Positions 7,886 through 15,900 of a stretch of 33,021 nucleotides of DNA are shown piece after piece; within the stretch, counting starts at the first letter, position 1, and each line of letters starts with the position of its first letter. The position numbers and the translations under genes are program-made. The stretch comes from Peptococcaceae bacterium. Lineage in GTDB: Bacteria > Bacillota > Desulfitobacteriia > Desulfitobacteriales > Syntrophobotulaceae. A model generated the notes under the pieces. The model ran no database searches, was not told the origin of the DNA, and saw only the letters and a program-made list of their open reading frames with translations. The stretch is taken from NCBI GenBank assembly GCA_009778595.1, contig WRJI01000024.1:1-33021 (forward strand), written 5' to 3'.

Positions 7886-9202
7886 TCACCCCTTTATATC
7901 CGTTGACTGTTGCGCCAAGACTTCAACGGTTTCGCCTTCTTGTTGCCCACTACTTTCCTGTTCCTCCTCCTGTTCGATTCCGTGTTCGGGTCCCTCTTGT
8001 TCGGGTCCTTCTTGTTCGGGTCCTTCTTGATGTGCGTTTTCTGGCTCATACCCCTCTTCTTCGTAACCTTCATCATAATAACCGTCATAGGGTTCATCGG
8101 GCTCCTCATCAAAGTAGCCTTCTTGGTACGCGTTGATCAGGTATTCTTCCGGATACAGGCTTTGGTTCCGTGCCTGAGATTCGCTTTTGATATCGATTTT
8201 CCATCCTGTTATCTTGGCTGCCAACCGTGCGTTCTGGCCTTCTCTGCCAATCGCCAGCGAAAGTTGATGATCGGGAACAACAACAAGGGCGGCGGCATAG
8301 TCTTCGTTCTTGGGGTATACACCAAGGGCTTTTGCCGGGGAAAGGGCGTTATAGATGAAATCCACAGGATCCGCCGACCAGGGAATAATGTCCATCTTCT
8401 CGCCGTGAAGTTCGTTGACAATGACTTGAACCCGGTTGCCTCTTTGGCCGACACAAGCGCCGACAGGATCAACATTGGAATTGTTGGAGCAGACGGCTAT
8501 TTTGGAGCGGGAACCGGCTTCCCTTGCCACACTTTTTATTTCGACGATACCGTCGTGGATTTCGGGAACTTCTAATTCGAAGAGGCGTCGGATTAATCCG
8601 GGATGTGTGCGCGACAACAAAATTTGCGGACCTTTGTTCAGGTTTTTGACTTCAACAACGTAGGCTTTGACGCGGTCGAAAGGTTGACAGATTTCTCCGG
8701 GAATCTGCTCGGAAGCCGGAATGATCGCTTCAACTTTGCCAAGATCGATTATGAGGTTCCTTTGCTCGTAGCGTTGAACGACACCGGTGACAATATCGCC
8801 TTCGCGGTTGATGTACGCGTCATATATCATGCCTCGTTCCGCTTCGCGGATGCGTTGGACGACCACTTGTTTGGCTGTTTGGGCGGCAATGCGGCCAAAT
8901 TCTCCCGGAGTCACTTCAAATTCTGCCATATCATCTGTGGTGTAAGTGGGGTTGATTTTTTGCGCATCGACTAAAGATATTTCCTGTTTCTCGTCTTCAA
9001 CGGTTTCTACGATGGCTTTGTAGGCAAAAACTTTAATTTTCCCGGTTTGCCGATCAATTGTTGCTTTGACATTCTGCATTGAAACAAAGTTCTTCTTGTA
9101 GGCGGATATGAGCGCCGCTTCGATGGCGTCAAAAAGAACCTCAGCCGAGATCCCTCTTTCTTTCTCCAGTTCATGAATGGCTTCAATGAATTCCATGTTC
9201 AT
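7886..9202 (-). CDS. nusA: Transcription termination/antitermination factor NusA
   Basis: NusA binds RNA polymerase and nascent RNA to control pausing, termination and antitermination. In order: an N-terminal polymerase-binding domain (about 1-125), an S1 domain (about 130-200, GDIVTGVV to IIPASEQIPGE), and two KH domains (about 225-345, with GACVGQRGNRV and AIGREGQNARLAAK). An acidic tail of about 75 residues follows. I chose the ATG at 9202 (MNMEFIEAI, the usual NusA start) because AGGAG is 13 bases upstream. The GTG at 9214 sits one base from that AGGAG and is too close. The tail contains EQEGP repeats from 15-bp tandem units. Confidence 0.96.
   Translation of the reverse strand: MNMEFIEAIHELEKERGISAEVLFDAIEAALISAYKKNFVSMQNVKATIDRQTGKIKVFAYKAIVETVEDEKQEISLVDAQKINPTYTTDDMAEFEVTPGEFGRIAAQTAKQVVVQRIREAERGMIYDAYINREGDIVTGVVQRYEQRNLIIDLGKVEAIIPASEQIPGEICQPFDRVKAYVVEVKNLNKGPQILLSRTHPGLIRRLFELEVPEIHDGIVEIKSVAREAGSRSKIAVCSNNSNVDPVGACVGQRGNRVQVIVNELHGEKMDIIPWSADPVDFIYNALSPAKALGVYPKNEDYAAALVVVPDHQLSLAIGREGQNARLAAKITGWKIDIKSESQARNQSLYPEEYLINAYQEGYFDEEPDEPYDGYYDEGYEEEGYEPENAHQEGPEQEGPEQEGPEHGIEQEEEQESSGQQEGETVEVLAQQSTDIKG
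7984..8028. repeat. 15-bp tandem repeat, three units, in the nusA tail
   Basis: Three adjacent 15-bp units (7984-7998, 7999-8013, 8014-8028) differ at one position. On the minus strand they encode the five-residue unit EQEGP three times in the acidic C-terminal extension of NusA. Confidence 0.92.
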
Positions 9203-9230
9203 GGATTCTATCACGCTCCTTATTTATTTG

Positions 9231-9689
9231 TTAGAATTCAACTGCTAAACGGGCTTTGTTTATCATTGTCCAAGGTATGGTGATCTGGTTCTTTTCGTAA
9301 GTGAGTTCCACACCCAGGTCATCTGTTCCTGACAAAAACCCAACGAATTGGGTAAACCCTTCGATTTTTTGTGATGTCTCAACGCTGATCAGCTGACCCT
9401 GGTACTTCAGGTAGTCCTGCCGGTTTCTCAACGGGCGTTCAAGACCGGGAGACGACACTTCCAACTGATAGGATTGCGGGATCAAATCATTATCATCCAG
9501 TAAGCTGCTGAGGGCGAGGCTTACCCGTGTACAGTCATCCAAGTCTACGCCTTGCTCTTTGTCAATGTAGACACGCAGAAACCAAGCCTCTCCTTCTTTG
9601 ACGTATTCGACGTCAAAGAGCTCCAGACCCTGTCCTTGGACGACGGGCGCAATGAGGGGGGTGATTTTTTCGATCAATGAATTCGTCAT
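9231..9689 (-). CDS. rimP: Ribosome maturation factor RimP
   Basis: RimP helps assemble the 30S subunit, in particular the S12 region. The 152-residue product has the family features GLELFDVEYVKEG near the N-terminus, LRVYIDKEQGVDLDDC, and the diagnostic LEVSSPGLERPL followed by an SH3-like C-terminal domain. The ATG at 9689 has GGAGGA about 9 bases upstream. It is the first gene of the operon, with nusA 28 bases downstream of its stop. The usual length and order make this a firm call. Confidence 0.96.
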   Translation of the reverse strand: MTNSLIEKITPLIAPVVQGQGLELFDVEYVKEGEAWFLRVYIDKEQGVDLDDCTRVSLALSSLLDDNDLIPQSYQLEVSSPGLERPLRNRQDYLKYQGQLISVETSQKIEGFTQFVGFLSGTDDLGVELTYEKNQITIPWTMINKARLAVEF

Positions 9690-9717
9690 CTTGTAGTCCT
9701 CCGTCTTGACAAATGAA

Positions 9718-9739
9718 GGAGTGGGAATTCCCCCACTCC
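9718..9739. other. Perfect 8-bp stem hairpin in the rimP leader
   Basis: The arms ggagtggg (9718-9725) and cccactcc (9732-9739) enclose a 6-base loop. A T-run follows only on the + strand (9748-9753), where no gene is read. On the rimP transcript the hairpin is preceded by A residues and not followed by U residues. It lies about 30 bases ahead of the rimP start and could shape leader folding. Confidence 0.5.
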
Positions 9740-9819
9740 AAACACACTTTTTTGCAATTCCCTATAGGATAAAAGGTGTTGCAACCCCAGATACCGACTC
9801 AAATCAGCATCACTGGTTA

Positions 9820-9848
9820 ACTATACCATAGTTCATAGCGTTGCGCAA
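9820..9848 (-). promoter_or_regulatory. Promoter of the rimP-ribF operon
   Basis: On the minus strand a -35 hexamer TTGCGC (9843-9848) and a -10 hexamer TATAGT (9820-9825) are separated by exactly 17 bases. TGG just before the -10 gives an extended -10. The predicted start near 9813 leaves a leader of about 125 bases before rimP. Confidence 0.75.
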
Positions 9849-9906
9849 GCACACCGACCACTTGCGGGCAAGGCCCTCTCCCACAGCTTTCATCACGGGC
9901 TTCCCC

Positions 9907-10413
9907 TCATGGGAATGGGTTAACAAACACCCGCGCCGCCAGCTCATTATCCAGGCTGTACAGGAAACCCGGATCGTCGCCGAAATTCGAGAGCTTTGCC
10001 AGGATATCGTTGATGCCGGCCTCTTCTTCAACCTGTTCGTCAACATACCACATGATGAAGTTGTAGCCGGCATGATCGTTTTCTTTCATGGTTTGCGTCG
10101 CAATGGCGTTGATGGATTCAGTGACGTACTGTTCGTGAGTCAGAACCTGAGCAAAGACATCGTGGATGCCCGCAAAAGTGGTTGGCGGCGCTTGGATCAC
10201 TCCAAAACCCGGCGTCGCCCCGCGTTCCATAATGTATTGATACATATGTATCGCGTGTGCCATCTCTTCTTGGGCCTGAACAAAGAACCAGTTCGCGATA
10301 CCTTTGTAACCTGTTTGCTCGGCATAAGCCGACATGGCAAGATAGAGGTATGAAGAATAAAATTCTTTGTTAACTTGATCGCTGAAAGCTTTCGTCAAGG
10401 TCTCCTTAAGCAT
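9907..10413 (-). CDS. ftnA: Bacterial non-haem ferritin
   Basis: Ferritin oxidises and stores iron in a 24-subunit shell. The 168-residue product has the ferroxidase residues at the positions familiar from E. coli FtnA: E17, Y24, E50, H53 (EEMAH), E94 and, in the last helix, E126-Q127 with E130. No haem-ligand Met specific to bacterioferritin is evident. The ATG at 10413 follows AGGAG with a good spacer. It has its own promoter about 60 bases upstream and stands as a single gene. Its stop is about 60 bases before the rimP promoter. Confidence 0.95.
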   Translation of the reverse strand: MLKETLTKAFSDQVNKEFYSSYLYLAMSAYAEQTGYKGIANWFFVQAQEEMAHAIHMYQYIMERGATPGFGVIQAPPTTFAGIHDVFAQVLTHEQYVTESINAIATQTMKENDHAGYNFIMWYVDEQVEEEAGINDILAKLSNFGDDPGFLYSLDNELAARVFVNPFP

Positions 10414-10471
10414 GGGTTTCTCCTCTTTTCGTTGGTTGGGAAATCATTTCGTATAATACCCCTTGGCAATA

Positions 10472-10500
10472 ATAATACCTCGTTGCAAGCGATCATGCAA
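10472..10500 (-). promoter_or_regulatory. Ferritin promoter
   Basis: The minus strand reads TTGCAT (10495-10500), a 17-base spacer, and TATTAT (10472-10477). A second TATTAT nearer the gene (about 10454-10459) lacks a matching -35. Predicted transcription starts near 10465, giving a leader of about 50 bases. Confidence 0.65.
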
Positions 10501-10605
10501 ACGCCGCTTCCAGCTGACCCGGTCGTCCTCTTCGCCGCCAAATTGGTTTTCACGCATGTCAAAGACAAGGAAGGGGCCGCACATTGACAAGGGAGCCACG
10601 CATCA

Positions 10606-10635
10606 GAAAAGGGAGGCCCTCATCAGCAGCCTCCC
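10606..10635 (-). terminator. Intrinsic terminator after rubrerythrin
   Basis: On the minus strand GGGAGGC pairs with GCCTCCC (10629-10635 and 10611-10617) around an 11-base loop and is followed at once by TTTTC. It is about 40 bases past the rubrerythrin stop and upstream of the ferritin promoter, so the two genes are separate transcription units. Confidence 0.85.
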
Positions 10636-10672
10636 ACCAAGAACTCGACCCCACAGATTGTGTCGGACACCC

Positions 10673-11212
10673 TTAATAGTTCGTCGCTTTCCTTTCAAAA
10701 TACGCCTGGGGATGGGTACACACCGGGCAAACCTCCGGCGCTTTTTTGCCCTTATGAATATGTCCGCAATTCCCGCACATCCAGGTTTCTTCGCTGTCGC
10801 TTTCAAACACTTTCCCATTCTCCAAATTATACAACAGTTGGAGATAACGCTCTTCGTGTTCTTTCTCAATTTGAGCTACCTCAGAAAAAAGAAACGCCAT
10901 ATTCGGGAACCCTTCCGCCTGAGCGGTCTTCGCAAACTCCGCGTACATCTGCGACCACTCATACTTCTCCACCGCGGCTGCGTCTTTCAAGTTTTCCGCG
11001 GTTCCCGGAATCACTTCGTTATGCAGATGCTTAAACCAGATCTCAGCGTGTTCCCTTTCGTTGTTGGCGGTTTCTTCGAAAAACCCGGCGATTTGGTTAT
11101 ACCCTTCCTCTTTAGCCTTCGCGGCATAATAGGTATACTTGTTCCTGGCCTGAGATTCCCCAGCGAAGGCCGCCAATAAATTAGCTTCTGTCCTAGAGCC
11201 CTTGAGATCCAT
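10673..11212 (-). CDS. rbr: Rubrerythrin
   Basis: Rubrerythrin reduces hydrogen peroxide to water in anaerobes, using electrons passed through its rubredoxin-like centre. The N-terminal ferritin-like four-helix domain carries E19, the ExxH pair E52/H55 and a second ExxH pair E116/H119 for the di-iron site. The C-terminal rubredoxin-like domain has C146-x2-C149 and C162-x2-C165. The length of 179 residues is typical. I chose the ATG at 11212 because GGGGAAA lies 9 bases upstream and [12 protein letters not shown] is the usual start; the open frame extends upstream but without family similarity. A terminator follows. I could not find a convincing promoter in the 138 bases upstream. Confidence 0.95.
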   Translation of the reverse strand: MDLKGSRTEANLLAAFAGESQARNKYTYYAAKAKEEGYNQIAGFFEETANNEREHAEIWFKHLHNEVIPGTAENLKDAAAVEKYEWSQMYAEFAKTAQAEGFPNMAFLFSEVAQIEKEHEERYLQLLYNLENGKVFESDSEETWMCGNCGHIHKGKKAPEVCPVCTHPQAYFERKATNY

Positions 11213-11350
11213 AATGCATTTCCCCTTTTCCATATAGTCGTATAGACGGCAACACCATTCAGAGCCAAACAATGAGTTGCTCTCTTTCACCAACCATTTG
11301 CCGCCCATATTCTATTGATAACCCAAACCATCCAAAATATTCCCCGCCGC

Positions 11351-12733
11351 TCATCCCATCAACTGCTCATGGATCGCCGCCGCCGCCGTTTTCCCCGCGC
11401 CCATAGCCAGAATAACAGTAGCCGCACCCGTGACAATATCGCCCCCCGCATAGACCCCCGGTTTCGACGTGGCCATGGTGCCTTCGTCTGCGACAATATT
11501 TCCCCGTTTGTTAAGCTCCAGCCCAGGGGTTGACTTCGTAACCAAGGGATTCGGCCCCTGCCCGATAGCCATGACAACCGTCTCCACAGGCAGCTCATAT
11601 TCAGAGCCTTCGACAGGGACAGGACGCCGGCGCCCGGACGTGTCCGGTTCCCCTAATTCATAGCGCAAACAGGTCATGCTCGTAACGTTGCCCAGATCGT
11701 CTCCGTGGATACCAACCGGACTCGTCAGCAAATGGAACTGAATCCCCTCTTCCTCGGCATGATGAACCTCTTCCGCCCTTGCCGGCATCTCCTCCATAGA
11801 CCGTCGATAGACAATCGCGGACTCTGCGGCCCCTAATCGGAGAGCTGTGCGTGCGGCGTCCATAGCCACATTGCCGCCGCCCACGACAGCCACTTTGGCC
11901 CCGACGCGGATTGGGGTATTGTGCCGCGGGAAATCGTAAGCTTTCATCAGGTTGGCCCGGGTGAGGAACTCGTTCGCCGAATAGACTCCGTTGAGATTCT
12001 CTCCCGGTATCCCCATGAACAGCGGCAACCCCGCCCCTGTCGCCAAAAACACGGCATCGTAGCTCTCCAGAAGCTCGTCCACCGCCAACACCTTGCCCAC
12101 AACTTGGTTAACCTCGATCTTCACACCCATCGCCCGCAAAGCATCAATTTCCTTTTGAACAATCGCCTTCGGCAAGCGAAACTCCGGAATACCGTACATC
12201 AGGACACCCCCCGGCACATGAAGAGCCTCCAGCACAGTCACTTCATGCCCCGCTCGCGCCAGCTCCGCGGCACAGGTCAACCCCGCGGGGCCGCCGCCAA
12301 CAACAGCCACACTCTTGCCCGTCGGCGACGCAATCTCAACAGGTCGCATACCCTGAGCCATATCCCAATCAGCGGCAAACCGCTCCAACCGCCCAATAGC
12401 TACCGGCTCGCCCTTGTTTGCCAGAAGACACTTTTGCTCGCATTGGGTCTCCTGGGGACAGACCCGACCGCAAATCCCGGGCAACGTATTTTTTGTTTTG
12501 AGAATCCGAGCCGCTTCCCGAAAATCTCCGGCGGCAATCTGCTCAACAAACTGCGGAATATCCACACCCACCGGGCAACCTTCCACACAACGGGGATTTT
12601 TGCACATCAGACAACGCTTGGCTTCCTCAACAGCTGTTTTCTCCGGATACCCCAAAGCCACCTCAGTAAAATTACCGGCTCGCTGCGCCGGATCTTGACA
12701 CGGCATATCATAACGGGGAGCTTTTGACGCCAT
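11351..12733 (-). CDS. nfnB: NfnB-like / GltA-type flavoprotein (large subunit)
   Basis: This 460-residue protein has the fold of glutamate synthase small subunits. N-terminal Cys clusters (CLMCKNPRCVEGCPVG and GICGRVCPQETQCEQKC) should bind two [4Fe-4S] centres. An FAD Rossmann motif (VAVVGGGPAGLT) lies near residue 150 and an NAD(P)H motif (VAVVGGGNVAMD) near 285. Next to an FNR-like partner it is best read as the large subunit of NADH-dependent ferredoxin:NADP+ oxidoreductase (NfnAB), a bifurcating enzyme. A stand-alone role as glutamate synthase subunit is less likely because no large subunit is present. The ATG at 12733 has AGGAGG 9 bases upstream and is one base past the nfnA stop. Confidence 0.88.
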   Translation of the reverse strand: MASKAPRYDMPCQDPAQRAGNFTEVALGYPEKTAVEEAKRCLMCKNPRCVEGCPVGVDIPQFVEQIAAGDFREAARILKTKNTLPGICGRVCPQETQCEQKCLLANKGEPVAIGRLERFAADWDMAQGMRPVEIASPTGKSVAVVGGGPAGLTCAAELARAGHEVTVLEALHVPGGVLMYGIPEFRLPKAIVQKEIDALRAMGVKIEVNQVVGKVLAVDELLESYDAVFLATGAGLPLFMGIPGENLNGVYSANEFLTRANLMKAYDFPRHNTPIRVGAKVAVVGGGNVAMDAARTALRLGAAESAIVYRRSMEEMPARAEEVHHAEEEGIQFHLLTSPVGIHGDDLGNVTSMTCLRYELGEPDTSGRRRPVPVEGSEYELPVETVVMAIGQGPNPLVTKSTPGLELNKRGNIVADEGTMATSKPGVYAGGDIVTGAATVILAMGAGKTAAAAIHEQLMG

Positions 12734-12734
12734 A

Positions 12735-13601
12735 TTAAAGTTCCTCCTTGCCATCGCAGCCACAACCACAACCGCAGGCTTGCGCGTATTCCTGTCTTTT
12801 CGCCAGCGCCTCTTCCCCTTTGTAGAAAGCGGCCCGCTTCATAGCCAAATCAAAATCAACAAGATGCCCGTCGAATTCCGGTCCGTCAACACAAGCAAAC
12901 CGGGTTATCCCGTCAACCTCCAAGCGGCAAGCGCCACACATACCCGTTCCATCCACCATAATGGGATTCATGCTGACAATCGTCTTAATATGGTTAGGAC
13001 GGGTAAAAACCGCCACAGACTTCATCATAATCATTGGCCCAATAGCCCAGATCACATCAGGCTTGACGCCTCGTTCCAGCAACGACTGTATGCCATGGGT
13101 CACAAAACCTTTCCGGCCATAGGACCCGTCATCTGTCATCACCACAACCTCATCACTGACATCCCGCATCTCCTCTTCCAGAATCAACAGATCCCGCGAG
13201 CGCGCTCCCAGGACAGAAATAACCTGATTCCCGGCCGCCTTCAGTTCACGGGCAATAGGAAAAATCGGCGCAACGCCAAGACCGCCACCAACACAAAGCA
13301 CTGTGCCATAATGGGCAATCTCCGTAGGTCTTCCCAGAGGGCCGACACAATCAAGGAAGCCATCCCCCACTTCCGCCTTCGCGATTAAAGCCGACGAATA
13401 CCCCACATCCTGGACCACCAGCGTAATCGTACCCTTCTTAGCATCATAATCCATAAGGGTCAGCGGAATCCTTTCTGAAGACTCAAACCGACGCACAATA
13501 ACGAACTCTCCCGGCCGGGCTTTAGCCGCCACCGCCGGAGCCTCAATTTCCAGCAAAACAATTGCCTCGGCCAGACATTTTCTTCGCACAACCTGGTACA
13601 C
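12735..13601 (-). CDS. nfnA: NfnA-like ferredoxin-NADP reductase subunit
   Basis: The 288-residue product has an FNR-type FAD domain (RPGEFVIVR) and an NAD-binding domain (GGGLGVAPIFPIARELK). A [2Fe-2S] motif GMCGACRLEV with a later FACVDGPEFD is typical of NfnA/SudB proteins, where three Cys and one Asp hold the cluster. It would pass electrons between NADH, ferredoxin and the NfnB subunit. I chose GTG at 13601 (Met-Tyr-Gln-Val-Val) because GGGGGGAA lies directly upstream and family proteins begin there; a TTG at 13643 is the alternative. Odd: the last residues form an extra Cys-rich tail with four alternating Cys (CGCGCGC). Confidence 0.87.
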   Translation of the reverse strand: MYQVVRRKCLAEAIVLLEIEAPAVAAKARPGEFVIVRRFESSERIPLTLMDYDAKKGTITLVVQDVGYSSALIAKAEVGDGFLDCVGPLGRPTEIAHYGTVLCVGGGLGVAPIFPIARELKAAGNQVISVLGARSRDLLILEEEMRDVSDEVVVMTDDGSYGRKGFVTHGIQSLLERGVKPDVIWAIGPMIMMKSVAVFTRPNHIKTIVSMNPIMVDGTGMCGACRLEVDGITRFACVDGPEFDGHLVDFDLAMKRAAFYKGEEALAKRQEYAQACGCGCGCDGKEEL

Positions 13602-13661
13602 ACGTATTCCCCCCGGGTTTTCAATTCTGTCTACATTCGTCAATAAACATAATTATTTCTT

Positions 13662-13691
13662 AGGATAGAACATCCTTGGCCTATTATACCA
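13662..13691 (-). promoter_or_regulatory. Extended -10 promoter of nfnAB with a small inverted repeat
   Basis: The minus strand has a consensus TATAAT (13683-13688) preceded by TGG, an extended -10, with no good -35. Predicted transcription starts near 13676. An inverted repeat AGGAT-n5-ATCCT (13662-13676) lies at the predicted start and could be an operator or a small 5' hairpin. That part is inference. Confidence 0.6.
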
Positions 13692-13747
13692 AAAAGAATC
13701 CCATAAAACAGTATTGTGAAAAAGATATCATCCTGGCTTACTGCCGC

Positions 13748-14827
13748 TTACTGCCCATGCGAACTCAGACGCCCCTGGGCAATCAACGCCACCCCGGCCG
13801 CGTTATCCGAGCTCCAAGCAGCTTCTGCCCAGAAAAACCTTGCCCGAGGCACAGCACCCGGCAACCTCTCGCGCAAAAACCCATTGGCAGCCACCCCGCC
13901 TATCATCAGCACCGTATTTAGCCCGGTCTCCTCAACAGCAAACTCAATCATTTTGGCAAAAGAGCGCAAACAACATCCCTCAACGGCTCGAGCTACATCT
14001 TGTGGCGGTGTGCCCTTCTGAATCAACCTCTGAGCAGCACTCTCCACACCGGAAAAACTGACCTTAACCCCGGACAACCCCGACGCCGCGCCGCCTTGAT
14101 CCTGCCCCCCGCCGTCCCAGCCCTGCAAGGTGCCCACATGAGCCTCGGCACCCTTCACATCTTTTTTCACCGCTGACGGCAAAAGCCTCTCCGCCGCGCG
14201 ACAACTCGAAAGACTCAGCGCCGCCAAATGAGGCCCCGCGGGAAAAGGCAACCCCAGGCTCACCCCCACACGATCAATAAACTGGCCGGCATGGAGATCC
14301 TCCGACCATCCGACAATCTCCAATCCGAAGCCTCCGGTCTCATCCACCGTCACATGCAAAAGTTCTGTCGTCCCACCGGAAACATGAAACGACAGAAACC
14401 GTTGCTGATCATCCGCCCCCTGCAGCCCCGGCACCAGCTGTCTGCCCGGCGATCGCAGCCCCGACGACCATAACCCCGCCGCGATATGACCCTCCTGATG
14501 ACTCGTTTCCACCAAAGGGATCCTCAACGCACAGGCCAGCCCACGCGCCAGACTCACACCCACACAAAAAACAGGCATGTAAGACCCGCGAACCGGTCGG
14601 GGCACCGCGCTCACGCCAATCCCCTGAATCCGAGGCCAACAATCAGGCGGCACCCCTTCCAACACATCAGGAATATGTAGAGTATGCCGAAAAAAACTCT
14701 GCGACTGCGCCAAACCGCGTTTCCCTTCGGGAACCTCAAGAAGTCGCCGGTTCTCCCACACACACTGAGAAGCCTCCACAATCGCCGCCGAAGTCGTGTA
14801 GGCGCTGGTATCAATTCCCAAATACAC
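13748..14827 (-). CDS. TsaD/Kae1-family paralogue (sialoglycoprotein endopeptidase-like)
   Basis: This 359-residue ASKHA-fold protein is related to TsaD, which makes the threonylcarbamoyl modification of tRNA. It keeps the N-terminal LGIDTS strand-loop, the metal motif H110-x3-H114 (HQEGH) and a C-terminal SSDNAAG loop. It departs from TsaD in several stretches and has a low-complexity Gly/Gln/Asp insert near residue 240. I read it as a clostridial paralogue rather than the essential TsaD, because it lacks the usual neighbours tsaB and tsaE. Its role is not known to me. The start is GTG at 14827 with GGAGAG 7 bases upstream, and the nusB stop is three bases before it. Confidence 0.8.
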   Translation of the reverse strand: MYLGIDTSAYTTSAAIVEASQCVWENRRLLEVPEGKRGLAQSQSFFRHTLHIPDVLEGVPPDCWPRIQGIGVSAVPRPVRGSYMPVFCVGVSLARGLACALRIPLVETSHQEGHIAAGLWSSGLRSPGRQLVPGLQGADDQQRFLSFHVSGGTTELLHVTVDETGGFGLEIVGWSEDLHAGQFIDRVGVSLGLPFPAGPHLAALSLSSCRAAERLLPSAVKKDVKGAEAHVGTLQGWDGGGQDQGGAASGLSGVKVSFSGVESAAQRLIQKGTPPQDVARAVEGCCLRSFAKMIEFAVEETGLNTVLMIGGVAANGFLRERLPGAVPRARFFWAEAAWSSDNAAGVALIAQGRLSSHGQ

Positions 14828-14830
14828 TTA

Positions 14831-15352
14831 TTATCTCTCCGCTTCTTCAATGAACCGGTCCAAAATCCCGTTAACAAACTTCGCCGACTCATCGCCACAA
14901 AAAATCTTCGCCAGTTCAACAGCCTCATTCACGCTGACCCTCTGGGGGATATCCGGACAGAATAACATCTCAAAAAGAGCTAACCGCATAAGATTGCGAT
15001 CGACCACATCCATCCGCTCCAGATCCCATTCCTTCGCGGTCTCATTAATCATTTCATCGAGCCCGTCTCGGCGGGCCAACGTCCCTTGAATCAACGCCAG
15101 AGCAAACTCAAGGCTTTTTCCGGTCAACACTTCATTGCGGGTATTCTTGGAACCCTGTGGCGCCAAGCCACCCTCCTCAGACTCGTCATACAACCGAAGC
15201 AACGGGGATACATCAGACTCCCGTTCCCCGCCGTCGGCGGCCAGTTCCTTCAACCAATAGGCCATCTCGCTCTCGGCGTCAACATCCCGGCCCGCAATAT
15301 CAGCCTTATAGAGGATTTGTAACGCCACTTCCCGGGCCGCTCTTCTGCTCAT
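14831..15352 (-). CDS. nusB: Transcription antitermination protein NusB
   Basis: NusB binds boxA RNA with S10 during rRNA transcription antitermination. The N-terminal RRAAREVALQILYKAD and the C-terminal VDRNLMRLALFEML, VSVNEAVELAK and FVNGILDR motifs are diagnostic. At 173 residues it is longer than the usual 130-150. The excess is an acidic, Gly-rich insert at about residues 39-75. The ATG at 15352 has GAGGA 7 bases upstream. It lies 37 bases after yqhY, which matches the yqhY-nusB order of other Bacillota. Confidence 0.94.
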   Translation of the reverse strand: MSRRAAREVALQILYKADIAGRDVDAESEMAYWLKELAADGGERESDVSPLLRLYDESEEGGLAPQGSKNTRNEVLTGKSLEFALALIQGTLARRDGLDEMINETAKEWDLERMDVVDRNLMRLALFEMLFCPDIPQRVSVNEAVELAKIFCGDESAKFVNGILDRFIEEAER

Positions 15353-15389
15353 CGGTTAATCCTCACCCACCGCTCGTCTTTGACTCACC

Positions 15390-15776
15390 TCACACCTCTT
15401 CATCGTCTTTATCAATCACAACAACATCCTTGAAAGCAACCCCTTGAATATGGATATTGATTTCCGCCACAGTCAGTCCCGTCATGTTCTCCACATTTTC
15501 CTTTACCGCCTCCTGAACCAACCCGGCAATCTTGGGAATAGTGGCACCAAAATTAACCGTAATGTACAGATCGATTTTGGCTTCATTTTCATGGATCTCC
15601 ACTTTGATCCCCTTGCGGGAACCCCTTGAAAAAATATTGGCGACATCAGATACCGCGCCGCCGCTTCCCAAAGATACGACACCTTCAACCTGTGAAGCCG
15701 CCATCCCGGAAATCACCTCAACCACTTCATCGGCGATTCTTACATTCCCCAACGCTTCTTCCAACACCTTATCCAT
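15390..15776 (-). CDS. yqhY: Asp23/Gls24-family protein YqhY
   Basis: This 128-residue member of the alkaline-shock Asp23/Gls24 family has the typical IADEVVEVISGMAASQVEGV start and the VNFGATIPKIAGLVQEAV core, ending in an acidic tail. In Bacillus, yqhY lies between the acetyl-CoA carboxylase genes and nusB and is linked to control of lipid synthesis; here only the nusB side is conserved. I chose the ATG at 15776 because GGGGGA lies 7 bases upstream; an in-frame ATG at 15806 sits at the predicted transcription start and is unlikely. Confidence 0.9.
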   Translation of the reverse strand: MDKVLEEALGNVRIADEVVEVISGMAASQVEGVVSLGSGGAVSDVANIFSRGSRKGIKVEIHENEAKIDLYITVNFGATIPKIAGLVQEAVKENVENMTGLTVAEINIHIQGVAFKDVVVIDKDDEEV

Positions 15777-15812
15777 AAACGAATCCCCCTTATATTGAAT
15801 GAACACGACACC

Positions 15813-15821
15813 ATTATATCA
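15813..15821 (-). promoter_or_regulatory. Extended -10 promoter of yqhY-nusB
   Basis: The minus strand shows TGATATAAT: a consensus TATAAT (15813-15818) with an extended -10 TGA. The best -35 candidates are poor. The predicted start near 15806 gives a leader of about 30 bases. Confidence 0.6.
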
Positions 15822-15836
15822 AAATAATTCAATCAG

Positions 15837-15895
15837 CAAAACACCTCAGCAAAACACGTAACCAAAACACTTGCGCAAATACCTGCGCAAAACAC
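15837..15895. repeat. Four CAAAACAC octamers at about 13-base steps
   Basis: CAAAACAC occurs at 15837-15844, 15850-15857, 15863-15870 and 15888-15895. The first three are exactly 13 bases apart and the last is 25 bases on. The array lies between the divergent yqhY and xpaC promoters. It could be a protein-binding array. It is not a CRISPR. Confidence 0.6.
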
Positions 15896-15900
15896 ACATC

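Noticed and set aside
9718-9753. The rimP-leader hairpin as a terminator
   Set aside because: The T-run follows the hairpin only on the + strand, where no gene is read. On the transcribed strand there is no U-run.
15837-15895. The CAAAACAC array as a CRISPR
   Set aside because: The units are only 8 bases with 5-base gaps, far below CRISPR repeat and spacer sizes, and no cas genes are nearby.
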